This document shows positions 55,072 through 64,000 of a DNA stretch of 64,000 bases, one piece after another (position 1 is the first letter of the stretch; every line of letters begins with the position of its first letter). The translations under genes and the position numbers were made by a program. The DNA is from an uncultured Parabacteroides sp. (GTDB lineage Bacteria > Bacteroidota > Bacteroidia > Bacteroidales > Tannerellaceae): the NCBI GenBank assembly GCA_900541965.1, contig UQLN01000009.1, positions 1 to 64,000 of the forward strand, read 5' to 3'. The notes under the pieces were generated by a model. The model had not been told where the DNA came from, ran no database searches, and saw only the letters and a list, made by a program, of their open reading frames with translations.

Positions 55072-55671
55072 TTACTTTTTGATAATTGGTGATTGGGTAA
55101 ATGCTTGTTCGATGGCACGCAGAGTTAATTGCATGTTCATTTTTGAATTACTGTACAATAATCCGGACATATTAGCGTGCCATATAATCGGAAGTTCTTT
55201 TTCTGTACTGGTCAGATTAACCAAGTCGATAATCATAGTTCCGGTATTATAACTGTAAGCAACAGGGAATGGATAATACCAGCCGTTCCAGAAGGAGCCC
55301 CAATAGCTATATCCCCAACCGAAGTAAGGATAACCTTGTACACGTACTGTTTTTTCTGCATAAGAAAGCTGTAAACCGAGATTTGCCTTGTCCTTTTCTT
55401 TGATTCTTTGGTATCCGCGGCTACTCATTTCTTCTTCTACATTACTGATAATTTTTTTTGCATTTTCATCAGTCCAGTATTTTGCTTTCATGTCGCTTCC
55501 CGGGATGGCAATACTATCCGGAAGATAATAGGTACTAAACTTGTTAAAGTTTACATCTTTGTCATAGTTCGTATAAACCATGAAATCGTTGTCCAGCTTA
55601 GACATGTCCGGCTCTTTTTGGCAGGATATAGCCAAAATAGCCATAAGTGAAAACATTGCTACTTTTTTCAT
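55072..55671 (-). CDS. DUF4136 lipoprotein
   Basis: The 199-residue protein has a lipobox (LAISC, Cys 17) and the DUF4136 pattern: DVNFNKFSTYYLPDS, WTDENAKKIISNVEEEMSSRGYQRI, NLGLQLSYAEKT, then an aromatic Gly/Tyr-rich loop (YPYFGWGYSYWGSFWNGWYYPFP) and the closing IDLVNLTSTEKELPIIWHANMSG. These proteins are exported lipoproteins, probably in the outer membrane, of unknown function. It is first of a two-gene operon with the small barrel protein. The strong Trp/Tyr loop suggests interaction with envelope or glycan surfaces (inference). Confidence 0.85.
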   Translation of the reverse strand: MKKVAMFSLMAILAISCQKEPDMSKLDNDFMVYTNYDKDVNFNKFSTYYLPDSIAIPGSDMKAKYWTDENAKKIISNVEEEMSSRGYQRIKEKDKANLGLQLSYAEKTVRVQGYPYFGWGYSYWGSFWNGWYYPFPVAYSYNTGTMIIDLVNLTSTEKELPIIWHANMSGLLYSNSKMNMQLTLRAIEQAFTQSPIIKK

Positions 55672-55833
55672 TTGTTTACATCAGTTTAAGTTATTATAAT
55701 ATATAGATATACTGCAAGTTAGATACATCCGCAAACATACAATTTAAATTTTTAAAATACTAATCAGTTACTTGTTTGAATAGTTTTTTTGAGTTAGTTA
55801 AATATCTTTTTAGTAAAACAAAATAAAAAAAGA

Positions 55834-55883
55834 TTCAGGCACGGATTAGACATAATCTGAGATTCGTCTAATCCGTGCCTGAA
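55834..55883 (-). terminator. Terminator after the SulP gene
   Basis: An 18-bp perfect stem (55834-55851 with 55866-55883, core CACGGATTAGAC) with a 14-nt loop lies 20 bp past the SulP stop. On the - strand it is followed by T-rich sequence. Confidence 0.8.
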
Positions 55884-55902
55884 AATATTTTATGTAAAAT
55901 TT

Positions 55903-57585
55903 TTATTGTTTGGAAACTACCTTCCGGGCAATTTCGATTGCTTCATGGATGTTACTGCAAATATTATCAGCTCCAATCTTTTTTTCAAAGCCGGATTTCA
56001 CTAATATGTTTCTCACAGTTTCATTTACGCCTGACAGGATTAAATGAATTTTTTCTGCCTCCGAAAGACGATAGAGACTCTCCAGGTTATGAAGTCCGGT
56101 AGAATCCATAAAAGGGACTTTACGCATGCGGATGATACGTACTTTCGGTTTGTCGGAAAGACTTTTCATCACTCCGTCGAATTTATTGGCTATACCGAAG
56201 AAGAAAGGGCCGTCTATCTCATATACTTCCACGTCTTTAGGAAGAGTAAGGACTTCTTCGTCATGGTGTATCTCGCCTTCATCGGAAAGGTCTATTTTAT
56301 TTTTTACAACGGAAACATGAGTCGTTTCTGCCACACGTTTCATGAACAGGAACATGGCTATAAGTAATCCTACTTCTATTGCTATGGTTAAGTCGAAGAT
56401 AACGGTCAGGAAAAATGTTACCAATAATACAGATACATCGCTTTTCGGATTTTTCATCAATGAGCGGAAAGTTCTCCATTCACTCATATTATAAGATACG
56501 ATAATCAAAACACCTGCCAGACAAGCCATAGGAATGTGTTTAGTAAGCGGACCGAGGAACAGCAGGATTAAAAGTAATACAATTGCATGGATAATGCCGG
56601 CTACAGGTGTTTGGCCTCCGTTATTTATATTTGTCATTGTACGGGCTATGGCCCCGGTAACCGGAATCCCTCCAAAGATAGGAACGACAATATTTGCGGC
56701 ACCTTGAGCAATTAATTCCGTATTTGAATTATGCTTATCTCCTGTTACACCGTCTGCAACCGTAGCGGATAACAATGATTCGATAGCTCCCAACATGGCA
56801 ATGGTAAATGCCGAAGGCAGAAGCAAATTGATTGTCTCCATATTAAAAGTGATAGGAGCCGGATTTGGAAGGGAGGCATTGATTGTAAACCGATCTCCAA
56901 TCGTTTCGATCCCGGTTATTCCTGCATAGTTGCGTAGCGCATAGACAATAACTGTCATTAGGATAATGGCAATTAAGGAACCTGGTATCTTTTTGGAAAA
57001 TTTGGGAGCTATTGCAATTATTACAATGCTTGCCAAACCTATTGCTAACGACCCTATATTAATTGTGTGGCCATGTTGGAAATAAGCAATCCATTTGGAT
57101 ATAAAGTCTGCCGGAACTTTATCCATTGTCAGCCCGAATAAATCTTTCATTTGTGTGGTAAAAATGGTGAGGGCTATACCACTGGTAAAACCGACGACAA
57201 TCGGATAAGGTATGAATTTGATAACCGTTCCTAGTTTTAATATCCCCATAATAACAAGTATAATACCTGCAACTACGGTAGCTATGGCTAATCCTTCGAT
57301 CCCGAAAGTTTGGATAATGCCGTATACAATAACAATAAAGGCTCCTGTGGGACCTCCTATCTGTACACTGCTGCCACCCAGCAGCGAAACAATAAAACCT
57401 CCGAGAATAGCTGTAATTAATCCTTTTTCCGGACTTACCCCGGAAGCAATACCAAATGCGATCGCAAGTGGAAGGGCAACAATACCAACGATGATACCTG
57501 CCATAAGATCGGTCATGAACCGTTCTTTGGAATAGTTTTTCAACGCCTGTAACAATTTGGGTTGAAAATCAATCTTGTTATTCAT
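55903..57585 (-). CDS. SulP-family inorganic anion transporter
   Basis: The 560-residue protein starts MNNKIDFQPKLLQ. It has about 12-14 membrane helices in the 7+7 inverted repeat of SLC26/SulP (LMAGIIVGIVALPLAIAFGIASGVSPEKGLITAILGG, GPTGAFIVIVYGII), and a C-terminal STAS domain (VYEIDGPFFFGIANKFDGV, RMRKVPFMDSTGLHNLESL). Substrates in the family are sulfate, bicarbonate or chloride; the anion cannot be assigned here. The start at 57585 is chosen because a reverse -7 box TATCTTTG (57618-57625) lies over the start of the longer frame. Confidence 0.9.
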   Translation of the reverse strand: MNNKIDFQPKLLQALKNYSKERFMTDLMAGIIVGIVALPLAIAFGIASGVSPEKGLITAILGGFIVSLLGGSSVQIGGPTGAFIVIVYGIIQTFGIEGLAIATVVAGIILVIMGILKLGTVIKFIPYPIVVGFTSGIALTIFTTQMKDLFGLTMDKVPADFISKWIAYFQHGHTINIGSLAIGLASIVIIAIAPKFSKKIPGSLIAIILMTVIVYALRNYAGITGIETIGDRFTINASLPNPAPITFNMETINLLLPSAFTIAMLGAIESLLSATVADGVTGDKHNSNTELIAQGAANIVVPIFGGIPVTGAIARTMTNINNGGQTPVAGIIHAIVLLLILLFLGPLTKHIPMACLAGVLIIVSYNMSEWRTFRSLMKNPKSDVSVLLVTFFLTVIFDLTIAIEVGLLIAMFLFMKRVAETTHVSVVKNKIDLSDEGEIHHDEEVLTLPKDVEVYEIDGPFFFGIANKFDGVMKSLSDKPKVRIIRMRKVPFMDSTGLHNLESLYRLSEAEKIHLILSGVNETVRNILVKSGFEKKIGADNICSNIHEAIEIARKVVSKQ

Positions 57586-57617
57586 TATATGTTTGGAATT
57601 TATTAAAAAAAACGTCA

Positions 57618-57625
57618 CAAAGATA
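57618..57625 (-). promoter_or_regulatory. -7 box for the SulP gene
   Basis: The reverse strand reads TATCTTTG, 32 bp upstream of ATG 57585; it excludes the longer start at 57618. Confidence 0.55.
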
Positions 57626-57811
57626 CAACAAATATAAATAAGCTGCTATTCTTATGTTTGTATTCTTCTTTTTAAGACTATGGCATGGCTGGATAATACA
57701 TGATTTATATGATTTTGGATGCAATCGAAACGGTAAATATTTATAAATCATTTTTATGTGAACATTGAAATATTTTATAATACCTGATTATCATTCTCAA
57801 AAACAATTTTA

Positions 57812-57819
57812 TACCTTTG
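57812..57819 (+). promoter_or_regulatory. -7 box for rubrerythrin
   Basis: TACCTTTG lies 57 bp before ATG 57877. Confidence 0.55.
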
Positions 57820-57876
57820 ACTCGCTTACTAGGGTAATAACAGGAACACATTTTATATACTACAATAATTAGCATT

Positions 57877-58455
57877 ATGGAAAAAAGTATTAAAGGTACA
57901 CGTACCGAGCAGAATCTGCTGAAATCATTTGCCGGTGAATCCCAGGCAAGAAGCCGTTACACATTCTTTGCAAGCCAGGCTAAAAAAGAAGGTTATGAAC
58001 AAATTGCCGGTGTGTTTATGGAAACAGCCGAACAGGAAAAAGAACATGCTAAGCGTTTCTTTAAATTTCTGGAAGGTGGAATGGTTGAAATTACAGCTTC
58101 TTATCCTGCAGGTGTAATTGGAAATACAATGCAGAATCTTGCTGCTGCTGCTGATGGCGAAAATGAAGAATGGGCAGACCTTTACCCTGAGTTTGCTAAG
58201 GTTGCTGAAGAAGAAGGTTTCAAGCAGATTGCCGTTGCTTTCAAAATGATCGCTACTGTAGAAGCTGAACATGAAAGACGTTACCGTAAATTACTGGCTA
58301 ACATGGAAGCTGGAAAGGTATTTGAGAAAGATGAAGCGATTCTTTGGCAATGTCGTAACTGCGGTTATGTATTTGAAGGCAAAAAAGCTCCTCAGAAATG
58401 TCCGGCATGCGAACATCCACAGGCTTTCTTCGAACCTATGAAACAGAATTACTAA
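57877..58455 (+). CDS. rbr: Rubrerythrin
   Basis: The 192-residue protein has an N-terminal four-helix diiron domain (Glu21 in GESQARSRY, ExxH-type ligands in FMETAEQEKEHAKRF, and EAEHERRYRKLL) and a C-terminal rubredoxin with Cys159, Cys162, Cys175 and Cys178 (CRNCGY and CPACEH). Rubrerythrin reduces hydrogen peroxide to water with electrons from NAD(P)H reductases, the main peroxide defence of many anaerobes. It is monocistronic, with its own promoter and terminator. Complete, normal length. No peroxide-responsive regulator gene is near. Confidence 0.96.
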   Translation: MEKSIKGTRTEQNLLKSFAGESQARSRYTFFASQAKKEGYEQIAGVFMETAEQEKEHAKRFFKFLEGGMVEITASYPAGVIGNTMQNLAAAADGENEEWADLYPEFAKVAEEEGFKQIAVAFKMIATVEAEHERRYRKLLANMEAGKVFEKDEAILWQCRNCGYVFEGKKAPQKCPACEHPQAFFEPMKQNY

Positions 58456-58471
58456 TCAGTACTGTTGAAAT

Positions 58472-58496
58472 AAAAAAGCCCTCTCCGGGCTTTTTT
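58472..58496 (+). terminator. Terminator after rubrerythrin
   Basis: AAAAAAGCCC and GGGCTTTTTT pair around a 5-nt loop and run into TTATTA; a textbook intrinsic terminator. Confidence 0.9.
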
Positions 58497-58681
58497 ATTA
58501 ATTACAAAAAAACCGTTTACTATTTTGTTGATAATAAACGGTTCTCTCCGGATTGTTGAGTTGCCTCATGAGAACTTCCTAATTTTTTTGACCTATTTCT
58601 TAATTAGTGAATAGTTCTGAAAGTACAGTACTTTATCCTTACGGCCTTTTACAGATAGTCTTATTTAAGGCTATAAATGAA

Positions 58682-60202
58682 TCAATATCCCGGATTTTGT
58701 TGCAATTTATTATTTTTCTGCATTTCTAACGCTGGAATAGGAAATATCCCTTTATAGGCAGGAGTTATTTTATTTTTCTCCCACCAAGTTCCTGAGAAGA
58801 AAGTCCCGAAGCGTATCATATCCGTACGACGGTGATCCTCAAAAACAAACTCTTTTTTCAACTCATCCTCAATTGTTTGCAAAGTTATTGTTTCCGGGGT
58901 TCCGGTAAGACCGGCACGGGAACGTATTTGTTCTAAGAAAGGACGTGCCTTTTCCGGCTGATTCAAGCGCACATAACATTCCGCTTGCATCAATAACACC
59001 TCTGCATAACGCATCACAACCAAATCATGATCACGTTCCCACTCCTCACCATCTTTTTGCTCATATTTACACCAATGTACTCCCTCATAATCTTTTGCGT
59101 CCATGATATCACCAATCTCATCCGTAAAACTCAATGGTTGAAGTCCCTCCTGATTCGGATCCCTATCAATGACTTCCCCGGTACGCAGATCGATCTGATC
59201 ACCGATCAACATGGTATTACGGCGTATGTCTTTCTCATCGAAACTATGGTATAATCCGGGTTGAGCCACAATACTATTACCACCTCCCTCAAAAGCTCCG
59301 GTTGGTGAGATTGCCCATCTTTGCTCATTATGCGTTAAAGCCCAATTCAGGAAATTGCCACTCGTACCCATCTTATGATCATAAGGTATAGCCAATAAGA
59401 TTTCCTTTGAAACTTCATTTTCTGTCAGGAAATTAGTAAAATAATTCGTTTCCAATGAACCGGATATCTGCTGACAAGCTTTAAGGCAATCCTCCCAACG
59501 GGATTTTCCAGAAAATACCTCAGCATTCAAATACAGACGAGCCAATAAACAATATCCTGCGTTCTTAGTCATTTTGCCATAACCTGATTCAGGTAATTGG
59601 TCAATAATTGCTAATAACTCTTTTTCTGTAAAATCAAAAATCTCGGCCCTCGTTGAATTTGTTGGTAATGTCAGATCCTTATAGTCCGTAATCAACGGTA
59701 TATTTCCGAACCAATCGATCAAACGGTAATAGTAATAAGCACGTATAGCCCGTAATTCAGCAAACATCTTATTTTTCTGTTCATCCTTTAAAGAAGATCC
59801 TTCTACCTGTGAAATAATAGCATTAACCGTTGAGATTCCATTATAACAATATCTCCATGCTCCCGTGATAGTCACGTTCTGGTTATCCCACTCGTGGCGT
59901 TTTAACTGGACATATCTTCCGCCATCATACCAATCTGCTCCCCCATTTCGAGCCGGAAGTACCGCCTCATCCGAGCTAATCGCCGAAATAAAATAGATAT
60001 ACTCTGAAAAAGCATATCCGTTCGCACCATCAAAACTGCCTCCTCGAAGGGAAGCATACGCACGTCCCATGATGGAAGCTATTTCCGAATCGGTTTGCCC
60101 ATATTCATTCGCATTTATCTTATCATACAGATTCTCGGACAAATCGGTACACGAGCCAAACATCATAAGTAACCCAGCCGCTAATATTGATTGTATTTTC
60201 AT
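58682..60202 (-). CDS. SusD/RagB-family outer-membrane lipoprotein (locus 3)
   Basis: The 506-residue protein has a lipobox (MMFGSC, Cys 18). SusD features are present: NEYGQTDSEIASIMGRAYASLRG, AELRAIRAYYYYRLIDWFGNIPLITD, IRSRAGLTGTPET and the KKEFVFEDHRRTDMIRFG signature, ending in QNPGY. It is the surface ligand-binding partner of the SusC directly upstream on the - strand (27-bp gap). Its ligand is unknown; the partial glycosidase on the other side of susC hints at an alpha-linked glucan or mannan-type substrate (inference). Confidence 0.93.
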   Translation of the reverse strand: MKIQSILAAGLLMMFGSCTDLSENLYDKINANEYGQTDSEIASIMGRAYASLRGGSFDGANGYAFSEYIYFISAISSDEAVLPARNGGADWYDGGRYVQLKRHEWDNQNVTITGAWRYCYNGISTVNAIISQVEGSSLKDEQKNKMFAELRAIRAYYYYRLIDWFGNIPLITDYKDLTLPTNSTRAEIFDFTEKELLAIIDQLPESGYGKMTKNAGYCLLARLYLNAEVFSGKSRWEDCLKACQQISGSLETNYFTNFLTENEVSKEILLAIPYDHKMGTSGNFLNWALTHNEQRWAISPTGAFEGGGNSIVAQPGLYHSFDEKDIRRNTMLIGDQIDLRTGEVIDRDPNQEGLQPLSFTDEIGDIMDAKDYEGVHWCKYEQKDGEEWERDHDLVVMRYAEVLLMQAECYVRLNQPEKARPFLEQIRSRAGLTGTPETITLQTIEDELKKEFVFEDHRRTDMIRFGTFFSGTWWEKNKITPAYKGIFPIPALEMQKNNKLQQNPGY

Positions 60203-60229
60203 AATTCTCCTGTTGTTTTTTATAAATGA

Positions 60230-63200
60230 TTAGAATGATAGATTAAGGCCGATAGAAAATGTCCTTGGCATCGGATAAATATTACCTTTATCCAGCCCGA
60301 CCTCTTTTAAATCCGCAGTACTAACTTCCGGATCTATCCCTGTGTAACCTGTTAATACAAACAAATTCTCACCAGTTGCATAGAAACGTAAACGGTTAAC
60401 TCCAAAATTCTTCAAGAGACGAGCAGGGAGCGTATACCCCAAGGTTACGCTTTGCAAACGGAAGAACGAACCATTTTCCAACCAGTAATCAGAGTAAACC
60501 GGCATATTCTCATTAGAGATACCGCTTTTAGCGAAAGAGGAAGTGATATTATAATTTGGCATATGGGCCGTATAGCCTCTTTCCATTCCCGCTACGTTCA
60601 GTACCTTTTGACCATACATACCATAACCGGAGATACCCAGATCAAAATCCCTATACGTAAAATTAAAAGATAAGCCCATTGTTAGTTTAGGTTGGGCGTT
60701 ACCCAGGATCTCGTCTTCTCCATCATTTGCCAATACGAATTTACCATCTACAATGCCTTCGCAATGAGGTCCATAAAATGTTCCTACCGGATAACCTTCC
60801 TCTATAACCTGCGAATAACGATTAGACATACCTAAAATGCCTTGTAGCGAACCACTTAATATTCGATCGGTTTGATAAACTTGATTGGACAGTTTATCGA
60901 TTGTCTGTTTGTTATGCGCCAACGTCAAATTGGCATCCCAGGTGAAATCCTTATGATTGATAAGGTTTGCCCCCAAAGTCAATTCGATACCCTTATTGGT
61001 CAAATCACCTACATTCGCCAAAATGTTAGAATACAAATAAGGAGGATTAGGAACTTGATATGTATATAATAAATCACTCGTCTTTTTCAAATACCAATCG
61101 AATGTCAAGTTTAAGCGATTGAACAAGAACATATCGATACCCACATTCGTTTGGGCGGTAGACTCCCATTTCAGGTCCGGATTCGGGTTCTGAGTAACCC
61201 CATACGATTGTTTCCAAGAATTACTTTCACTATCGAAATAGGCACCGCCTCCCGTACCCATCAGCATAGCTGATTTATATTCTCCGATCCCGGATTGATT
61301 ACCAGTCACACCGTAACCGGCACGTAACTTCAAATTAGCGACCCAACTCTGTAAATCCTCCATAAAAGCTTCCTCCGAAACACGCCAAGCTGCCGATACG
61401 GATGGGAATGTCCCCCATTTATGATTTGTACCGAAGCGTGAGGAACCGTCACGACGAATCGTAGCCGTAAGCATATATCGGTCTTTCAACGTATAATTAG
61501 CACGAGCAAAGAATGAGATTAATTTTGCTTGGCTTTTGGAAGATGCCACGTCTTCCAATCGGTTATCTTGGCCTGCTCCCATATTATTCCATAAAAAATC
61601 ATCCGTATCGAATTTCCGTCTTTCGGCTTTCAGGGTCTCGAACGAATAATCCAGATAAGAATAACCGGCCATAGCTCCTACACGATGTTTTTTATTGAAT
61701 GTCTTGTCGTAGTTTAAGAAAACCTCCAATTGCTTATTCGTATATTCCTCGTTATATCTCTTAGCGTATCCACCATCCGTAACTTTATAAACGTAAGATG
61801 GACGGTAGTAATAATCTTGATTTGAGTTATACTCATAAGACAAATTGGTGGTCGCTTTCAGTCCGTCAATAATGGATAGTTCCACCTTACCGTAACCGAG
61901 TAAATGTTTACGGGCTGTCTCATCATTTCGTTCCGTATGGGTCTCTACCGGATTATTTTCAGTCAATCGTCCACCGATCTGCTCCAAATAATTTCCATTT
62001 TCATCATAAATAGGGGCTGTCGGGTTCATATTATAAATCGTGCTATAAATGCCCTTATCCACATTGTGCCGCTTATCTGCATTTGCCTGTAAGCTCAACT
62101 CTACTTTCAACCGGTTATTAAGTCCATATTGATAAGCGGTCAAACTTGCGCTCATACGATCCAAATCGCTAAACTTAATGATACCCTCGTTCCTTAAATA
62201 ATTCACGGACGCACGTAGTCCATTATTTTCTCCACCGGAGGAGAACGAAAGTGTATGAGAATGAGAGATAGCCGTTTGCTGGATCGCTTTTTGCCAATCA
62301 GTATCGGCACCATAATCCACGGCATCGGTCAAATTATGGTCACTTACGTATTGACGCCATTCTCCAGCTGTCAATACATCCAAATTATTAGCACTCTTTC
62401 CTATCGCTACATATCCATTGTATTCGATACTGCGTCCTTTCTTCTCTCGATTGGTGGTGACGATAATCACACCATTCGCTCCACGCGAACCATAAATAGC
62501 TGTAGCTGATGCATCTTTCAGTACATCCATAGACAGGATTTCATTGGGTTGAACCGTACTGAGGTCAACTCCTGGAATACCATCAACCACAACCAACGGC
62601 GCATTACTGGCAGACAAAGAGGTACCTCCGCGTAAACGCATGGAAGAACTTTTTGTCGGGTCACCGCCACCTTGTGAGACGATTAAACCTGCGACCTTAC
62701 CTTGCAGCAACTGTTCCGCAGAAGAAATCACGCCTTGTTTAAAATCTTTGGCCGAAACAGAAGTGATAGCGCCTGTTAAATCCGCCTTACGGGAAACACC
62801 ATAACCGATAGCGACAACCGTTACCTCATCCAAACCGATGGAAGTTGGCTTCAATTGGATATTCAACAGTGATTTAGCCTCCACCGATTGCTTCGAGTAT
62901 CCGATATAGGAGAATGTTATTAATTCACCTTCCGTTGCCTCTAAAGTATAATTACCATCCATATCGGTAGTCGTACCATTTTTAGAAGCGGTAATGATAG
63001 TTACCCCGATAATCGGCAAGCCATTTTCATCTGTCACGACACCTTTGACCATAATACGTTTTTGTGAAGTCTGGAAAGACTGATTTGTTTCTTCCTTATT
63101 TGTTTTTCGGTAAAGGACAATATGCCGGTCCGTTATCTTATAAGCGATATCATTACGATTAAATAATTGGTTTAACACCTCCGTAATTCCCTTATCCTTA

Positions 63201-63418
63201 ACATGAATGCTAATCCTTTGATCCGAGTTTACTTCCTCTTCATTATAAAAGAAAGAAAATTCACTTTGCTCCTCAATCGCCTTAAATGCCTGTTCAATCG
63301 TTACGTTTCGCAAATTGAGGTTGATTGCAGCCGTGTCCATATAACTGGCAGCAAACATCGACGTTGCCACAGTTAACCCTAAACTTAGCATGAATACTTT
63401 GAAGAAATGTTTTTTCAT
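60230..63418 (-). CDS. SusC/RagA TonB-dependent transporter with N-terminal STN domain (locus 3)
   Basis: The 1062-residue protein has a signal peptide and a secretin/TonB N-terminal (STN) domain (NLRNVTIEQAFKAIEEQSEFSFFYNEEEV...GITEVLNQLFNRNDIAYKITDRHIVLYRK, about 34-105). A carboxypeptidase-regulatory-like domain, the plug (VRKADLTGAITSVSAKDF; RLRGGTSLSASNAPLVVVDGIPG) and the barrel follow, ending in GLNLSF. An STN domain lets the transporter contact a FecR-type anti-sigma factor and so couple ligand uptake to an ECF sigma factor. No such sigma/FecR pair is in the window beside it. The other two SusC proteins here lack STN. Confidence 0.93.
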   Translation of the reverse strand: MKKHFFKVFMLSLGLTVATSMFAASYMDTAAINLNLRNVTIEQAFKAIEEQSEFSFFYNEEEVNSDQRISIHVKDKGITEVLNQLFNRNDIAYKITDRHIVLYRKTNKEETNQSFQTSQKRIMVKGVVTDENGLPIIGVTIITASKNGTTTDMDGNYTLEATEGELITFSYIGYSKQSVEAKSLLNIQLKPTSIGLDEVTVVAIGYGVSRKADLTGAITSVSAKDFKQGVISSAEQLLQGKVAGLIVSQGGGDPTKSSSMRLRGGTSLSASNAPLVVVDGIPGVDLSTVQPNEILSMDVLKDASATAIYGSRGANGVIIVTTNREKKGRSIEYNGYVAIGKSANNLDVLTAGEWRQYVSDHNLTDAVDYGADTDWQKAIQQTAISHSHTLSFSSGGENNGLRASVNYLRNEGIIKFSDLDRMSASLTAYQYGLNNRLKVELSLQANADKRHNVDKGIYSTIYNMNPTAPIYDENGNYLEQIGGRLTENNPVETHTERNDETARKHLLGYGKVELSIIDGLKATTNLSYEYNSNQDYYYRPSYVYKVTDGGYAKRYNEEYTNKQLEVFLNYDKTFNKKHRVGAMAGYSYLDYSFETLKAERRKFDTDDFLWNNMGAGQDNRLEDVASSKSQAKLISFFARANYTLKDRYMLTATIRRDGSSRFGTNHKWGTFPSVSAAWRVSEEAFMEDLQSWVANLKLRAGYGVTGNQSGIGEYKSAMLMGTGGGAYFDSESNSWKQSYGVTQNPNPDLKWESTAQTNVGIDMFLFNRLNLTFDWYLKKTSDLLYTYQVPNPPYLYSNILANVGDLTNKGIELTLGANLINHKDFTWDANLTLAHNKQTIDKLSNQVYQTDRILSGSLQGILGMSNRYSQVIEEGYPVGTFYGPHCEGIVDGKFVLANDGEDEILGNAQPKLTMGLSFNFTYRDFDLGISGYGMYGQKVLNVAGMERGYTAHMPNYNITSSFAKSGISNENMPVYSDYWLENGSFFRLQSVTLGYTLPARLLKNFGVNRLRFYATGENLFVLTGYTGIDPEVSTADLKEVGLDKGNIYPMPRTFSIGLNLSF

Positions 63419-63586
63419 TTGTAGTGATTTAATTTATTAATTAAGTTTTCGATAATTCCATTCCTCTCATTGACTTATTTAATATTAGATCCGGATCTTT
63501 CTATTTAAGGTCACTCAGAATATTGTTATCTCCTTCATAGTAAAGAGACAAAAAGAATTTGATACGCCTAAAAGAAAATAAAAAAA
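63419..63586 (-). promoter_or_regulatory. Leader between the partial glycosidase gene and susC (locus 3)
   Basis: 168 bp, AT-rich. On the - strand it contains a GATCCGGATC palindrome-like element about 60 bp before susC, but no clear TAnnTTTG box. susC may be read through from the upstream glycosidase gene. Confidence 0.35.
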
Positions 63587-64000
63587 TTAATGCATAATCC
63601 CTATATTAACCAAACCGAAATAGACTAAGCCAAACAACCCCGTATTCCAGCCTTGGATATGATAACCTAAATTCTCTCCAGTCAGGCTGTTTATATGTTC
63701 ATTAGGTGACCAATCCCCTGAATTTACTAAATCTGCACGTCCTACTTTCTTGATAATATCTATAGCTTCCTCTTGCCGTCCCATATTAATACGTGCCCAA
63801 CAATCCATAAAACTGACCCACGGCCATACGCCTCCATTGTGATAGGTAGCCGAAGGATAGCCAAAACTATCATCATAATAAGGAAAAGTCTCGGCAACTC
63901 CGTAAGGTGTCATACTTTTCGTATTTAATGTCTCTATGATTTTCAAAGCCCGTTCCCGGGGAACAACATCAAATAAGATACCGATCGTTTGATCCTGTAA
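63587..64000 (-). CDS. C-terminal part of an (alpha/alpha)6-barrel glycoside hydrolase (amylo-1,6-glucosidase/GH63-like; 5' end outside window)
   Basis: The - strand frame is open from the window edge (codon at 64000) to the stop at 63587, about 137 residues. SATYHNGGVWPWVSFMDCWARINMGR and SPNEHINSLTGENLGYHIQGWNTGLFGLVYFGL are typical of the last helices of GH37/GH63/GH15-like alpha/alpha-barrel glycosidases, with a probable catalytic-base area at PNEH. It lies upstream of susC in transcription order, so it belongs to locus 3. The exact GH family needs the missing N-terminus. Confidence 0.75.
   Translation of the reverse strand, partial: LQDQTIGILFDVVPRERALKIIETLNTKSMTPYGVAETFPYYDDSFGYPSATYHNGGVWPWVSFMDCWARINMGRQEEAIDIIKKVGRADLVNSGDWSPNEHINSLTGENLGYHIQGWNTGLFGLVYFGLVNIGIMH

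Noticed and set aside
1..64000. CRISPR array, tRNA or rRNA genes, and transposases
   Set aside because: I looked for regularly spaced identical repeats, tRNA-like cloverleaf ends and transposase motifs and found none; the repeats seen are short palindromic arrays without unique spacers.

Overview
The window looks like chromosomal DNA of a gut Bacteroidales bacterium, most likely Parabacteroides or a close relative (inference from gene content, not from a search). The evidence is three SusC/SusD pairs, families largely confined to Bacteroidota (DUF4252, DUF4294, DUF4132 with its small partner, ORF6N), start codons that mostly lack a Shine-Dalgarno sequence, and many upstream copies of the Bacteroidota -7 box TAnnTTTG. 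No tRNA, rRNA, CRISPR array or transposase gene was seen.

Layout. 1-3.0 kb: a + strand operon (end of a membrane protein gene, tcdA, a lolD-type ATPase, an NSS transporter), then a small HhH protein. 4.2-10.3 kb: a - strand operon of susC, susD and a secreted endonuclease/exonuclease/phosphatase-fold enzyme, with a 42-bp palindromic repeat array at its 3' end. 10.5-12.9 kb: gadB-glsA, glutamine to glutamate to GABA. 13-18 kb: a MacB/FtsX-type permease, an MFS and a DMT exporter. 18-19.8 kb: a four-gene ECF sigma operon (DUF4252, sigma, putative anti-sigma, DUF4252) preceded by an ECF-like promoter. 20.3-28 kb: susC, susD and a GH78 rhamnosidase. 28-32.3 kb: mutS and a serine-type sulfatase. 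32.4-37.9 kb: a 1677-residue DUF4132 protein and its 139-residue neighbour. 38-39 kb: tandem ORF6N genes, the first truncated. 39.6-45.2 kb: leuS, yitT-like, rdgB and nadA.

45.16-45.91 kb is a 747-bp gene-free AT-rich gap with one perfect DnaA box and several near-boxes. The 9-mer TTATCAACA (either strand) is far commoner around it than chance predicts, which makes it a candidate replication origin. To the right lie a SpoU methyltransferase, DUF4294, a TPR/HTH regulator broken by three frameshifts, outer-membrane beta-barrel genes, an HhH/beta-barrel protein, a radical SAM protein, a DUF4136 lipoprotein, a SulP transporter and rubrerythrin. The window ends inside a third glycan locus (susD, susC with an STN domain, and a partial alpha/alpha-barrel glycosidase).

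Together the genes describe a glycan-foraging anaerobe with acid resistance (GAD/glutaminase) and peroxide defence (rubrerythrin). None of the three SusCD loci has a regulator next to it. No single gene cluster is clearly a new system. The best leads are the candidate origin with its 9-mer cluster, the two palindromic repeat arrays, the DUF4132 pair, and the SusCD-plus-phosphoesterase locus.
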